Source: Vogesella fluminis (GTDB taxonomy: Bacteria > Pseudomonadota > Gammaproteobacteria > Burkholderiales > Chromobacteriaceae). Taken from it: a stretch of DNA of 64,000 bases. The position numbers were made by a program, and so were the translations under genes. The notes below the pieces were generated by a model. That model was given only the letters and a program-made list of their open reading frames with translations. It was not told where the DNA came from and did not search any database. The stretch covers positions 45,061-109,060 of the forward strand of contig NZ_BMYP01000009.1 in the NCBI RefSeq assembly GCF_014652335.1, written 5' to 3'. Shown one piece after another: positions 34,548 to 44,490 of this stretch; positions within the stretch are counted from its first letter, which is position 1; every line of letters starts with the position of its first letter.

Positions 34548-35549
34548 ATGAAAATAGCCGTACTTGGTGCCGGTGCCTGGGGCACGGCGCTGGCGTTCGC
34601 GTTTTGCCGCCAGCATCATGTCACGCTGTGGGGCCGCAACGCCGAGCAGATGATCGACATGCAGGCCACGCGCCTGAACCGGCGCTACCTGCCGGAGTGC
34701 CCGTTTCCGGCCGATCTGCACCTGTCGGCCGACCTGTCCGAGGCGGTGGTCGGTGTCGATCTGGTGCTGGTGGTGACGCCGATCGCCGGCTTGCGGCCAA
34801 CCTTGCGCGAGCTGGCACGGCTGAAGGTGGATGCGCCGCTGCTGTGGGCGTGCAAGGGCTTCGAGGCCGGTTCCAGCCTGCTGCCGCACCAGGTGGTGGC
34901 CGAGGAATTCCCCCGTCTCAAGAGCGTCGGCGTGCTGTCCGGCCCCAGCTTTGCCCGCGAAGTGGCGCTGGGCCTGCCGGCAGCGGTGACGCTGGCATCG
35001 GAAAACTACGCCTTTGCCCGCGACTACGCGCGCGAGCTGCACAGCCCGCTGTTGCGCATCTACGCCAATGACGATCTGGTCGGGGTGGAGGTTGGCGGTG
35101 CGGTGAAAAACGTGATGGCGATCGCCACCGGTGTCGCCGACGGCCTCGGTTTCGGCATGAATGCGCGCGCGGCGCTGATCACCCGCGGCCTCGCCGAAAT
35201 CACCCGCCTCGCGGTTGCGCTCGGCGGCAGTCAGCAGAGCATGATGGGCTTGTCCGGCATCGGCGACCTGCTGCTGACCTGCACCGGCACGCTGTCGCGT
35301 AACCGTCAGGTCGGTCTCAAACTGGCGGAGGGCAAGTCGCTGGATGTCGTTCTCGCCGAGCTGGGGCATGTTGCCGAAGGGGTGCCGACCGCGCGCGAGG
35401 TGCTGAAAATGGCGGAGCGGTTGCAGGTAGACATGCCGATCACCGCCGCAGTGTGCGAGCTGCTCTACCACCAGGCCACGCCGCAGCACGCGGCAGAGCG
35501 CCTGCTCGGGCGCTCTCCCAAGCCGGAGTTCCACGCACCCGGCGCCTGA
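34548..35549 (+). CDS. gpsA: Glycerol-3-phosphate dehydrogenase [NAD(P)+]
   Basis: The 333-residue enzyme reduces dihydroxyacetone phosphate to sn-glycerol-3-phosphate for phospholipid synthesis. It starts [19 protein letters not shown], the Rossmann dinucleotide motif, and has [21 protein letters not shown] with the catalytic lysine. AAGGA precedes the ATG and sits right at the end of a repeat element, so the element may influence translation. An exact repeat word (34792-34804) encodes RPTL. The TGA lies at the edge of another repeat element. Confidence 0.96.
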   Translation: MKIAVLGAGAWGTALAFAFCRQHHVTLWGRNAEQMIDMQATRLNRRYLPECPFPADLHLSADLSEAVVGVDLVLVVTPIAGLRPTLRELARLKVDAPLLWACKGFEAGSSLLPHQVVAEEFPRLKSVGVLSGPSFAREVALGLPAAVTLASENYAFARDYARELHSPLLRIYANDDLVGVEVGGAVKNVMAIATGVADGLGFGMNARAALITRGLAEITRLAVALGGSQQSMMGLSGIGDLLLTCTGTLSRNRQVGLKLAEGKSLDVVLAELGHVAEGVPTAREVLKMAERLQVDMPITAAVCELLYHQATPQHAAERLLGRSPKPEFHAPGA

Positions 35550-35691
35550 GAACGTGTTCACGATCTCGCGCGCTCACGCGAGACAAGGCGAAAACGGCTG
35601 AGGAAGCGGAGTTTACAAGTAGTAAATGAGCATTCTGAAGCCGTTTTCAACGCAGTACGCCCGCGCGCAGCAGATCGTGAACAGGTTCTAA
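35547..35691. repeat. Inverted-terminal-repeat element, type 1, copy B
   Basis: The terminal 20 bases (35547-35566 and 35672-35691) are inverted repeats with two mismatches; inside, GAAAACGGCT (35590-35599) pairs with AGCCGTTTTC (35639-35648) and TTTAC with GTAAA at the tip. It exactly fills the space between convergent gpsA and the Tpx-like gene, with each end on a stop codon (TGA of gpsA, TAG of the Tpx-like gene). It may act as a bidirectional terminator. Copy A is at 5514-5666. Confidence 0.8.
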
Positions 35692-36221
35692 CGCGGCAGG
35701 GTGGAGAAGCGTGCCGCCAGCTGCTGCCGCAGTCCGGCAAAATCGAATTCGTCGTCTTCGTGGCGTAGCCGCTGCGCATGGTAGATGCGGTCGTCGCCGT
35801 CGGCCAGCCATAGTGCCGGGCAGGTCATGCCCGATAGCGGTACATCCTGGATCAGTACGCCGAAGTGCTTGTGGAAATCGCGTCCGCGCAGGGTGGAGAG
35901 CAGGGTTGCATACGGCAGGCCGTGTTCCTTGCGCGCGCGGGCGAGGCTGAACGGCGAATCCACGGTGATCACGATCAGCTGCAGCTGTGGCCATGGCTCC
36001 AGCTGGCGGCGCAACTCCTGCAGCAGCGCCAGCCCGGCCATGGGCGCATCCAGCGACAGCAGGGTCACCACCAGCTTGTCGTGGCCCAGAAAATGCTCCA
36101 GCGATACGTCGCGCAGCTGTTCGTCGACCAGCATGAAGCTGGGCAGGGTATCGCCCGCCTGCGGAAAGTGGCCGTCTACTGCCAGCCATTCATCGGCAAA
36201 TCGGAAATGGGAATGGGTCAT
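35688..36221 (-). CDS. Thiol peroxidase (Tpx)-like protein lacking redox cysteines
   Basis: The 177-residue protein aligns with Tpx of the peroxiredoxin superfamily: GHFPQAGDTLPSFMLVDEQLRDVSLEHFLG, then LLSLDAP, ITVDSPFSLARARKEHG, TLLSTLRGRDFHKHFGVLI. In E. coli Tpx the peroxidatic C61 lies in SIDTGVCA and resolving C95 in SRFCGAEG; here the matching positions are Ala62 and Arg. The only cysteine is C134 in a loop. It is thus unlikely to be a peroxidase. AGGAG precedes the ATG. The TAG stop is part of a repeat element. Confidence 0.8.
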   Translation of the reverse strand: MTHSHFRFADEWLAVDGHFPQAGDTLPSFMLVDEQLRDVSLEHFLGHDKLVVTLLSLDAPMAGLALLQELRRQLEPWPQLQLIVITVDSPFSLARARKEHGLPYATLLSTLRGRDFHKHFGVLIQDVPLSGMTCPALWLADGDDRIYHAQRLRHEDDEFDFAGLRQQLAARFSTLPR

Positions 36222-36345
36222 GGTCTGCTCCTGGTTGTTTCTTCATGGTGGAACAGAATATGCAGAAAGCAAGCTACGCACGACAGACCGGGCCGGTGAC
36301 CGGCAGCGTGACGGCTGCGGGCACCGGCTCTCGTGGCAGGCTATG

Positions 36346-37536
36346 TCAGGGGTAGTAGAAATGCAGGCTGTAGCCTAGTGCCTTGGCGTCACGGACTTCC
36401 ATGCGGGTGACGATCTTCAGTTCGCTGCTGGCGTTGAAGCGGCCCAGCCTGAGGTCGTCGGCGGACAGGTATTGTTCCGGTTTCAGCGTCTTGCGGATCA
36501 GCACGCGATCCTCGCCGTCCTTCAGCGATACCTCCATCAGCGGGAAGGCCTGCGGGTAGGGGGCCAGGTTTTTCAGCGTGGCATCCAGCTGGATCAGGTG
36601 CTCTTGCTGCGGCACGAACGACAGCTCGGACCACTCGGTACGGATCAGCTGGCGCTGGGTCGGCAGCGGTACCTCGCAGCCTAGTGACTGGCACAGCGAT
36701 TCGAAGGCCGGGCGCAGTTCCGGCAGTTCGGCGCTGACCGCGGTGCGGTTAATGAAGGCCAGCTGCAGCAGCAGCACCAGCACGCCGATGATGCCAAGCA
36801 GGCCTAAGGCGGTGGCGCGCAGCCAGTTGCCGTCGTCGCTGCTGGCGGTGTCGCTTTCCTCGGCATCACGGTCGCTGTCGGCCGGTGCGGGGGCGCCGTG
36901 CTCCAGGTCGGCGGCGGAAATCGGCGGCAGCGGGCGGTCCGCGCTGTCGGCTGCGTCGTAGTGTGCGGCCAACCTTTGCTGGCGATTGGATGCCGGTGCA
37001 GCGGCGGCCGGCGGTTCGTCGACCAGCGCCACCGGCTCGCTCACGCGGCTGGCTGGTGTCTGCAGCGCCTCGGCCAGTGCGCGCTGGAAGGCGGCGATGT
37101 CCTGCTGCGGCTCGGCGGCCGGGGTGGTGTCCGGCCGGGGCGGGGTATTCAGGCCCTGCCACGACAGCGGCTGCTCCGGTTCCGGCAGCAGGTCGAAGTC
37201 GGGCAGATCCAGAGCCGTCTCGGGCTCGGGGGGGGCGGTGATGCGCGGTTCCGCCGCGGGGGCAAGGTTGGCCGCATCCCGTTCCGGATGAAAATCCGGC
37301 AGTTCCAGCTCGAAGTCATCGTCGGGCACGGCTTCGGCGCCGGCGGTTGCCGTGCTGGCCGGAGTGCTGATGACCGGCGGCGCCTCGGCGATTACCGGTG
37401 CCTGATCGAAATGGCTGGGTGCGTGGAAGACATGGTTACAGCGCCCGCAGCGCACCATGCCGGCAGCCAGGGCGAGATGGGCATCGGAGACCTTGAAGCG
37501 GGTCTGGCAGGCGGGGCACTGTGTGGTATGGCTCAT
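36346..37536 (-). CDS. Zinc-ribbon membrane protein with DUF3426 domain
   Basis: The 396-residue protein has an N-terminal MJ0042-type zinc ribbon (CPAC at 8-11, CGRC at 30-33), a long Pro/Ala/Glu-rich linker (about 40-238), one membrane segment (LGLLGIIGVLVLLLQLAFI) and a C-terminal DUF3426 domain on the outer side. Function unknown; it is commonly encoded next to prmA in betaproteobacteria, and here follows it by 3 bases. Two exact repeat words in opposite orientation (36964-36976, 37264-37276) lie in the linker. Confidence 0.88.
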   Translation of the reverse strand: MSHTTQCPACQTRFKVSDAHLALAAGMVRCGRCNHVFHAPSHFDQAPVIAEAPPVISTPASTATAGAEAVPDDDFELELPDFHPERDAANLAPAAEPRITAPPEPETALDLPDFDLLPEPEQPLSWQGLNTPPRPDTTPAAEPQQDIAAFQRALAEALQTPASRVSEPVALVDEPPAAAAPASNRQQRLAAHYDAADSADRPLPPISAADLEHGAPAPADSDRDAEESDTASSDDGNWLRATALGLLGIIGVLVLLLQLAFINRTAVSAELPELRPAFESLCQSLGCEVPLPTQRQLIRTEWSELSFVPQQEHLIQLDATLKNLAPYPQAFPLMEVSLKDGEDRVLIRKTLKPEQYLSADDLRLGRFNASSELKIVTRMEVRDAKALGYSLHFYYP

Positions 37537-37539
37537 GGT

Positions 37540-38430
37540 TCAGCCACGTTTCACGCCGGAAAGGCGGGTCCAGCCGTCGTCAAACACCGGTGCGTCCATG
37601 TCGAACCATTGGCTGTAGATCGCCGCCAGCTCTGCTGCCTGTTCCTGCAGGATGCCGGACAGCACGATGCGGCCACCGGTGTGCACATGGCCGGCCAGCA
37701 GGCCGCCTAGCAGGCGCAGCGGATTGGCGAGGATGTTGGCGACCACGACATCGTACTCACCCGGCAGCAGGCTGTCGGGCAGGCCGAAGTCGGCATTGAC
37801 GCCATTCTGTACGGCGTTGTCGATGCTGGCGCGTACCGCCTGGGCATCGATGTCGATGCCGCGGGTGGCGCCGGCGCCCAGCTTCTGTGCGGCAATGGCG
37901 AGGATGCCGGAGCCGCAGCCGTAGTCGAGCACCGTTTCACCGCCCTTGATCTCTTCGTCCAGCCATTGCAGGCACAGGCGGGTGGTCGGGTGGCTGCCGG
38001 TACCGAAGGCGAGGCCCGGGTCCAGCTGCAGGTTGATCGCCGCCGGGTCTGGCGACTGGTGCCAGGTCGGGGTGATCCACAGTCGCGACGAGATGCGGAT
38101 CGGATCGAACTGGCTTTGCGTCAGGCGCACCCAGTCCTGCTCCTCGACGCGGCCAAGCTGGTACTGCGGCAGCGGCAGGCCGCACTTGAGCGCGGCCAGC
38201 GCGATCATGGCGGCGACGTCGGCGTCCTCGGCAAACAGGCAGTTGATCAGGCTGTGTTGCCACATCTGGTCAACCGGCTCGCCCGGTTCGCCGAAAATCG
38301 GCTGCTCTTCGGCGGTGCCGGCCAGCGCGTCCTCGATGGTGGCGGACAGGGCGCCGACGTCCATCAGCACGTCGGCGAAGCGCTCGGCCACCGCCGAGTC
38401 TGCTTGAATGGTGGCTTGCAGCCATGCCAT
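37540..38430 (-). CDS. prmA: Ribosomal protein L11 methyltransferase
   Basis: The 296-residue enzyme trimethylates ribosomal protein L11. An N-terminal substrate-recognition domain (1-90) precedes the SAM fold with VLDYGCGSGILAIAA and NILANPLRLL (the N-x-L-x-x-P-like motif). Spacing to accC is 4 bases and to the zinc-ribbon gene 3 bases, so it belongs to the accBC transcript. Confidence 0.95.
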   Translation of the reverse strand: MAWLQATIQADSAVAERFADVLMDVGALSATIEDALAGTAEEQPIFGEPGEPVDQMWQHSLINCLFAEDADVAAMIALAALKCGLPLPQYQLGRVEEQDWVRLTQSQFDPIRISSRLWITPTWHQSPDPAAINLQLDPGLAFGTGSHPTTRLCLQWLDEEIKGGETVLDYGCGSGILAIAAQKLGAGATRGIDIDAQAVRASIDNAVQNGVNADFGLPDSLLPGEYDVVVANILANPLRLLGGLLAGHVHTGGRIVLSGILQEQAAELAAIYSQWFDMDAPVFDDGWTRLSGVKRG

Positions 38431-38434
38431 AGGA

Positions 38435-39790
38435 TTAACTACCTTTCTTCAACTGCGCCAGACGTTCTTCCAGATAGTGGATGCTGGTGCCGCCTTTCTG
38501 GAAGGTGGCATCAAGGAACAGCTCCTGGTGCAGCGGGATATTGGTCTTGATGCCGGTGATGGCCATTTCCGACAGCGCGACGCGCATGCGCGCCATCGCC
38601 TGGTCGCGGGTATCGCCGTAGGCAATCAGTTTACCCACCATCGAATCGTAATGCGACGGCACGGTATAGCCCTGGTAGATGTGCGAATCGATGCGGATGC
38701 CCGGGCCGCCGGCCGGATGGTAGCTCTCGATCTTGCCCGGCGACGGCACGAAGGTGAACGGGTCTTCGGCGTTGATGCGGCATTCCATCGCGTGGCCGCG
38801 GAAGTGGATGTCCTTCTGCTTGAAACGCAGCGGCAGGCCGGCGGCGATGCGGATCTGTTCCTGCACGATGTCGATGCCGGTGATCAGCTCCGATACCGGA
38901 TGCTCCACCTGCACGCGGGTGTTCATCTCGATGAAGTAGAACTCGCCGTTTTCGTACAGGAATTCGAAGGTGCCGGCGCCGCGGTAACCGATGCGGCGGC
39001 AGGCGTCGGCGCAGGCTTCACCGATCTTCTTGCGCTGCGAGTCGGTAATGCCCGGTGCCGGTGCTTCTTCGATGATCTTCTGGTGACGGCGCTGCATCGA
39101 GCAGTCGCGCTCGCCCAGGTACACGGCATTGCCGTGCTGGTCGGACAGCACCTGGATCTCGATATGGCGCGGCTGCTCCAGGAATTTTTCCATGTACACG
39201 GTCGAGTTGCCGAAGGCGGCGCCGGCTTCGGTACGGGTCATGTTCACCGAGTTGACCAGTGCGGCTTCGGTATGCACCACGCGCATGCCGCGGCCGCCGC
39301 CGCCGCCGGCGGCCTTGATGATCACCGGGAAGCCGATCTTGCGGGCGATCTTGGTGATTTCGGCCGGATCATCCGGCAGCGCGCCGGCGACGCCAGGCAC
39401 CGTCGGTACGCCGGCGTCGATCATTGCCTGTTTGGCGGACACCTTGTCGCCCATCAGGCGGATGGTTTCCGAGCGCGGGCCGATGAACACGAAGCCGGAT
39501 TGTTCGACGCGTTCGGCGAAGTCGGCGTTTTCCGACAGGAAGCCGTAGCCGGGGTGGATGGCTTCGGCGTCGGTGACTTCGGCAGCGGCGATCAGTGCCG
39601 GTACGTTCAGGTAGCTGAGGGTGGAGGAGGCCGGGCCGATGCAGACCGATTCGTCGGCCAGCTTCACGTATTTGGCTTCGCGGTCGGCTTCGGAGTGGAC
39701 CACCACGGTCTTGATGCCCATTTCGCGGCAGGCGCGCTGGATGCGCAGGGCGATTTCGCCGCGGTTTGCAATCAGGATCTTTTCAAACAT
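38435..39790 (-). CDS. accC: Biotin carboxylase subunit of acetyl-CoA carboxylase
   Basis: The 451-residue ATP-grasp enzyme carboxylates biotin on AccB with bicarbonate and ATP, the first step of fatty-acid synthesis. [17 protein letters not shown] is the conserved start with GGAG in front; [15 protein letters not shown] is the glycine-rich ATP loop, and [16 protein letters not shown] the active-site stretch. It lies downstream of accB. Confidence 0.97.
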   Translation of the reverse strand: MFEKILIANRGEIALRIQRACREMGIKTVVVHSEADREAKYVKLADESVCIGPASSTLSYLNVPALIAAAEVTDAEAIHPGYGFLSENADFAERVEQSGFVFIGPRSETIRLMGDKVSAKQAMIDAGVPTVPGVAGALPDDPAEITKIARKIGFPVIIKAAGGGGGRGMRVVHTEAALVNSVNMTRTEAGAAFGNSTVYMEKFLEQPRHIEIQVLSDQHGNAVYLGERDCSMQRRHQKIIEEAPAPGITDSQRKKIGEACADACRRIGYRGAGTFEFLYENGEFYFIEMNTRVQVEHPVSELITGIDIVQEQIRIAAGLPLRFKQKDIHFRGHAMECRINAEDPFTFVPSPGKIESYHPAGGPGIRIDSHIYQGYTVPSHYDSMVGKLIAYGDTRDQAMARMRVALSEMAITGIKTNIPLHQELFLDATFQKGGTSIHYLEERLAQLKKGS

Positions 39791-39941
39791 GTATTTCTCC
39801 ACTGCAGGGCGCGTGCCGGTATGCGATGCGGACCGGGCGCCGTGCGCAGGCTGGGGTTTGTCCCGTAAACGGTGCGTCAAACAACAAGGGCACTGACCAG
39901 ACCGGCGTGCCCTGTGTTCAGCATGTCGTGCGGCAGGCTGT

Positions 39942-40403
<462 letters not shown>

Positions 40404-40431
40404 GGTTTTCCTTCTTTAGGTATTCGGGTGT

Positions 40432-40881
40432 TTATGCCGGCTGTGCCAGACGCTTGATCGCGTGGGCCAGCGCCAGCTCGTAGCCGTGGGCGCCCAGACC
40501 GCAAATGACGCCGACTGCCAGATCCGAGAAATAGGAGTGGTGGCGGAAGGCTTCGCGGGCGTGGACGTTCGACAGGTGAACTTCGATGAACGGTACCTTG
40601 ACTCCGGCCAGCGCATCGCGCAGGGCGACGCTGGTGTGGGTGAACGCGGCCGGATTGATGATGACCAGATCGGTGCCGTCACCGAGACAGGCATGGATGC
40701 GGTCGATCAGCACGGACTCGGCATTGCTTTGCAGTGCATCCAGTTCGATGCCGGCGGCCGCGGCCTGTTCCTGCAAGCGGCGATTGATGTCGTCCAGCGT
40801 GTCCCGGCCATAATGCTGTGGCTCGCGCAGTCCGAGTAGATTCAGATTGGGGCCGTGCAGCACAAGGATTTTTCGGGTCAA
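40432..40881 (-). CDS. aroQ: 3-dehydroquinate dehydratase, type II
   Basis: The 149-residue dodecameric enzyme makes 3-dehydroshikimate in the shikimate pathway. It contains [20 protein letters not shown] with the catalytic Tyr and [19 protein letters not shown] and [17 protein letters not shown]. No ATG is available; the TTG at 40881 gives the usual N-terminus ([10 protein letters not shown]), while a TTG at 40923 would add 14 residues. It is upstream of accB by 28 bases, a linkage widespread in proteobacteria. Confidence 0.93.
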   Translation of the reverse strand: MTRKILVLHGPNLNLLGLREPQHYGRDTLDDINRRLQEQAAAAGIELDALQSNAESVLIDRIHACLGDGTDLVIINPAAFTHTSVALRDALAGVKVPFIEVHLSNVHAREAFRHHSYFSDLAVGVICGLGAHGYELALAHAIKRLAQPA

Positions 40882-41125
40882 GGTAGCAGTCTCGGTTTCG
40901 ATATGGGCGCGAGTTTGCCGCAATTGTCAGCACGATGTCCAGCATTTGCGGTATTTCAAACGCACGTTTACTTTTCGTGTTGGCGGGAAATTGCGGGGAT
41001 TGGGATCAAAAAAACGGCGCCGGTTCCCGCGACGGGACAGCTTGCCGCCTTGGCGCCGGCGATGACTTGATCTGGAATAAGTGATGCCGGAGGCGGAACG
41101 CTGTGCGGCAAACACGCTCGAAAGG

Positions 41126-41131
41126 TATAAT
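41126..41131 (+). promoter_or_regulatory. -10 box of the queA-ubiquinone cluster promoter
   Basis: TATAAT, 28 bases upstream of the chosen queA start. No strong -35 is evident. Confidence 0.45.
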
Positions 41132-41158
41132 CCGCCGGTTTCCTTGAAGATGTCCGTC

Positions 41159-42184
41159 ATGCTTGTTTCCGATTTCGATTACCACCTGCCCGAACACCTG
41201 ATTGCCCAGTACCCGCCGGCCGAGCGCGGTGGCAGCCGCCTGCTGCGCGTCGACGGACGGGTGTTGCAGGATGATCACTTTGCCGCCATGGCCGACACGC
41301 TCGATGCCGGCGACGTGCTGGTGTTCAACGATACCCGCGTGATCAAGGCGCGGCTGTTTGGCGAGAAGGCCAGTGGCGGCAAGATCGAGGCACTGGTGGA
41401 GCGGGTGCTGAACGAGCACGAGGTGCTGGCGCACGTGCGTGCCAGCAAGTCGCCCAAGCCGGGCACGCGCTTGCTGTTTGCCGGCCGCTGGCAGGCGGAG
41501 ATGGTCGAGCGCGCTGGCGAGCTGTTCCGCCTGCGCTTCCTGGATGCGGCCAATGTGTTCGACATCCTCGATGCCTCCGGCAAGCTGCCGCTGCCGCCTT
41601 ATATCGAGCGCGATACCGACGGCGACGACGACGAGCGCTACCAGACGGTGTACGCGCGGGAGAAGGGCGCGGTGGCGGCGCCGACCGCCGGCCTGCACTT
41701 CACCGACGCGATGCTGCAAAGGTTGGCCGCAAAGGGCGTGATCCTGTGCCGCGTGACGCTGCACGTCGGCGCCGGCACCTTCCAGCCGGTGCGGGTGGAC
41801 AACATCGCCGAGCACAAGATGCACAGCGAGATCTACGACATCCCGCAGGCGACGGTGGACGCCATCGACGCCGCGCACAAGGTTGGCCGCAAGGTGCTGG
41901 CGGTGGGCACCACCAGCATGCGCGCGCTGGAATCGGCGGCACGGCCGGACGGCGTGTTGCGCGCCGGTCGCGGCGAGACCGACATTTTCATCACCCCCGG
42001 CTACCGTTTCAACGTGGTGGACAGGCTGCTGACCAATTTCCACCTGCCCAAATCCACACTGCTGATGCTGGTGTCGGCGTTTGCCGGCTACGAGGAGATG
42101 CGTGCCGCCTATGCGCACGCGGTGGCGCAGGAATACCGTTTCTTCAGCTATGGCGATGCCATGCTGCTGACCCGCAAGGAGTAA
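41159..42184 (+). CDS. queA: S-adenosylmethionine:tRNA ribosyltransferase-isomerase
   Basis: The 341-residue enzyme transfers and rearranges ribose from SAM to 7-aminomethyl-deazaguanine in tRNA, making epoxyqueuosine. Conserved blocks are [49 protein letters not shown] and [10 protein letters not shown]. The start at 41159 fits the family; ATG at 41150 is possible. Two exact repeat words in the same orientation (41719-41731, encoding RLAA; 41879-41891, encoding KVGRK) lie 160 bases apart. Confidence 0.95.
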   Translation: MLVSDFDYHLPEHLIAQYPPAERGGSRLLRVDGRVLQDDHFAAMADTLDAGDVLVFNDTRVIKARLFGEKASGGKIEALVERVLNEHEVLAHVRASKSPKPGTRLLFAGRWQAEMVERAGELFRLRFLDAANVFDILDASGKLPLPPYIERDTDGDDDERYQTVYAREKGAVAAPTAGLHFTDAMLQRLAAKGVILCRVTLHVGAGTFQPVRVDNIAEHKMHSEIYDIPQATVDAIDAAHKVGRKVLAVGTTSMRALESAARPDGVLRAGRGETDIFITPGYRFNVVDRLLTNFHLPKSTLLMLVSAFAGYEEMRAAYAHAVAQEYRFFSYGDAMLLTRKE

Positions 42185-42188
42185 TGCC

Positions 42189-42566
42189 ATGAGCGGACTG
42201 AGCCCGGACAGCGCACGGCCGGAAGACATCATCCTGCATGCCGTGTCGCGCCAGCTGGAAATCGGTTTTGACGATGGTGCCCGTTTCCTGCTGGATGCCG
42301 AATACCTGCGCGTCCATTCGCCGTCGGCGGAGGTGCGTGGCCACGGCGTCGGCAACGAAAAGCTGCAAACCGGCAAGAAAAACGTGGCCATCACCGCACT
42401 GGAGCCGGTGGGGCACTATGCGCTGAAGATCGTCTTCGACGACGGACACGACAGCGGCCTGTTCAGCTGGGCCTATCTATACGAGCTGGGCGTCAAGCAC
42501 GACCAGTACTGGCAGGATTATCTCAATCGCCTCGCCGCCGCCGGCGCGAGCAGGGAGCAAACATGA
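42189..42566 (+). CDS. DUF971 / gamma-butyrobetaine-hydroxylase-like N-terminal domain protein
   Basis: The 125-residue protein consists of a single DUF971 domain ([41 protein letters not shown]...). Such proteins are usually encoded just before ubiE in betaproteobacteria, as here, and the stop overlaps the ubiE start by four bases. Biochemical role unknown; in other proteins this domain often accompanies Fe-S or P-loop partners. Confidence 0.88.
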   Translation: MSGLSPDSARPEDIILHAVSRQLEIGFDDGARFLLDAEYLRVHSPSAEVRGHGVGNEKLQTGKKNVAITALEPVGHYALKIVFDDGHDSGLFSWAYLYELGVKHDQYWQDYLNRLAAAGASREQT

Positions 42567-43297
42567 ACAACCAAACGCATTTTGGCTTTAAAACCGTCGA
42601 CGAGAGCGAAAAGGCGGGCAAGGTAGCCGAGGTGTTCCACTCGGTAGCACAGAAATACGACGTGATGAACGACCTGATGTCCGGCGGCCTGCACCGGGTG
42701 TGGAAGCACTTCACGCTGACCACCTCCGGCGTGCGCGCCGGTGACAAGGTGCTGGACATCGCCGGCGGTACCGGCGACCTCGCACGCGGCTGGGCCAAGC
42801 GCGTCGGCAAGAGCGGCGAAGTGTGGCTCACCGACATCAACAGCTCGATGCTGACCGTCGGTCGCGACCGGCTGCTGGACGAAGGCCTGATCCTGCCGGT
42901 GTCGCTGGCCGATGCCGAAAAACTGCCGTTCCCGGACAACTACTTCAACGCGGTATCGGTGGCCTTCGGCCTGCGCAACATGACGCACAAGGACGTGGCG
43001 CTGAAAGAGATGTTCCGCGTGCTCAAGCCGGGCGGCAAGCTCTTGGTGCTGGAGTTTTCCAAGGTGTGGAAGCCGCTGGCGCCGTTCTACGATTTCTATT
43101 CCTTCAAGGCGCTGCCGGTGATGGGCAAGCTGGTGGCGAATGATGCCGACAGCTACCAGTACCTGGCCGAATCCATCCGCATGCACCCGGATCAGGAAAC
43201 ACTGAAGCAGATGATGCTGGATGCCGGCTTCGGCCGCGTCGACTACCACAACATGACCGGCGGCGTGGTTGCGCTGCACAAGGGCATCAAGTTCTGA
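42563..43297 (+). CDS. ubiE: Demethylubiquinone/demethylmenaquinone C-methyltransferase UbiE
   Basis: The 244-residue SAM-dependent enzyme carries out the C-methylation step of ubiquinone (and menaquinone) synthesis. The start [39 protein letters not shown] motif [12 protein letters not shown] and [24 protein letters not shown] are family hallmarks. It overlaps the preceding gene (ATGA) and shares one base with the next, indicating coupled translation. Confidence 0.97.
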   Translation: MNNQTHFGFKTVDESEKAGKVAEVFHSVAQKYDVMNDLMSGGLHRVWKHFTLTTSGVRAGDKVLDIAGGTGDLARGWAKRVGKSGEVWLTDINSSMLTVGRDRLLDEGLILPVSLADAEKLPFPDNYFNAVSVAFGLRNMTHKDVALKEMFRVLKPGGKLLVLEFSKVWKPLAPFYDFYSFKALPVMGKLVANDADSYQYLAESIRMHPDQETLKQMMLDAGFGRVDYHNMTGGVVALHKGIKF

Positions 43298-43821
43298 TGC
43301 CGCACGATCTGGCCGCGCTCAACGCCACGCTCGGCATCGACGTGCAAACGTTGGCCGCACGCGGCCTCACGCCGTTCGCCGAGGCGGACACGCTGGTGGT
43401 GGCGGAGCGCGATGCCAGCGGCCGCGAGTTCGAGCTGACGCCGGCCGCCGCCGGCGCGTGGCAGGCGATGCACGATGCCGCCGCCGCGGACGGGGTGACA
43501 TTGCAGCTGGTGTCGGCCTTTCGCAGCATCGCGCGCCAGCGCGAGATCGTCGCCACCAAGCTGGCGCACGGCCAGAGCCTGGACGCGATCCTGCGGGTCA
43601 GCGCCGCGCCCGGTTTCAGCGAGCACCACACCGGCCGTGCCGTCGATATCGGCACCCCGGGTTCGCCGGTGCTGGAAGAAGTATTCGAGCAGACGCCGGC
43701 CTTCGCCTGGCTGCAGGCCAATGCCGCCCGTTTCGGCTTCATGCTGAGCTTCCCGCGCGACAATACCTGCGGCTATCTGTACGAACCGTGGCACTGGTGC
43801 TACCGGCAGGTGACGGCATGA
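43297..43821 (+). CDS. M15-family D,D-carboxypeptidase-like protein
   Basis: The 174-residue VanY/LdcB-type zinc peptidase has the metal motif SEHHTGRAVDIG and the C-terminal EPWHWCY, with AFRSIARQ earlier. Such enzymes trim D-Ala from peptidoglycan peptides. No signal peptide or membrane segment is visible, so it would be cytoplasmic and perhaps act on recycled muropeptides. It starts on the last base of ubiE (TGATG), within the ubiquinone cluster. A half copy of the repeat-word variant is at 43347-43359. Confidence 0.85.
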   Translation: MPHDLAALNATLGIDVQTLAARGLTPFAEADTLVVAERDASGREFELTPAAAGAWQAMHDAAAADGVTLQLVSAFRSIARQREIVATKLAHGQSLDAILRVSAAPGFSEHHTGRAVDIGTPGSPVLEEVFEQTPAFAWLQANAARFGFMLSFPRDNTCGYLYEPWHWCYRQVTA

Positions 43822-43894
43822 ATCCGTGGCTGATGCCGGCATTGGTCATCAGGACCGGCACCATCTTGTTGAGTTTGTCGGGCAAAGGACATTA

Positions 43895-44479
43895 ATGATG
43901 CGTATCCGCGTGGCGGCTTTCAATCATCTGCTGAACCAGCATCCGGCGCAGCGTGCCGAGCTGGCGCAGTTTGCCGGGCGCCGCATCGGCATCGTGCTGC
44001 CGCCGCTGGACGTGCACGGCGTGGTCACCGAAGAGGGCTGGCTGGCGGTGTGCGAGGGCGAGGCCGAGGCCACCCTGCGCCTGAAGCACGGCGTGGCGCT
44101 GGCGCAGCTGTCCGGCCGCGCGCCGGACCTGGCCGACGTGCTGCTGGAAGGCGATACCGAACTGGCGGCCAACGTTGGCCGCATCGTGCGCCAGCTGAAG
44201 TGGGACGCCACCGAAGACCTGTCGCGCGTGGTCGGCGACATCGCTGCGCAGCGGCTGCAGGGTTTTGCCCGCGGCCTGTTCGGCATCAAGGGCGAGATTG
44301 GCGGCCGCCTGCTGGACAACTGGCTGGAACACCTGCGCGAGGAAAGCCCGCTGCTGGCGCGCAAGGATGGCGTCGAGCAGTTTGTGCGCGCGGTGGATAC
44401 CCTGCGCGACGACGCCGAGCGCCTGGAAAAACGTCTCGCCCATCTCGAAGCCCTGGCGCAAGCCAGCAACCGGAACTGA
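43895..44479 (+). CDS. ubiJ: Ubiquinone biosynthesis accessory factor UbiJ
   Basis: The 194-residue protein has an N-terminal SCP2 lipid-binding domain and a C-terminal coiled coil (about 165-190; [20 protein letters not shown]). UbiJ works with UbiK in organising the ubiquinone-synthesis complex. Position between ubiE and ubiB supports the call. AAAGGA precedes the first of two adjacent ATGs. The 18-base palindrome core of the repeat family (44165-44182) lies inside and encodes AANVGR. Confidence 0.92.
   Translation: MMRIRVAAFNHLLNQHPAQRAELAQFAGRRIGIVLPPLDVHGVVTEEGWLAVCEGEAEATLRLKHGVALAQLSGRAPDLADVLLEGDTELAANVGRIVRQLKWDATEDLSRVVGDIAAQRLQGFARGLFGIKGEIGGRLLDNWLEHLREESPLLARKDGVEQFVRAVDTLRDDAERLEKRLAHLEALAQASNRN
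44165..44182. repeat. 18-base palindrome GCGGCCAACGTTGGCCGC inside ubiJ
   Basis: The same palindrome core found after four genes in the window occurs here within coding sequence, encoding LAANVGRI in the SCP2 domain. Confidence 0.85.
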
Positions 44480-44490
44480 CCTCCCCCATC

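Noticed and set aside
40990..41065. Minus-strand hairpin with a T-run upstream of queA as a terminator
   Set aside because: The stem is only about seven base pairs with a long loop, and no minus-strand gene ends there.
41006..42394. Long minus-strand open frame opposite queA
   Set aside because: Typical GC-rich shadow with no recognisable protein; queA is clear on the plus strand.
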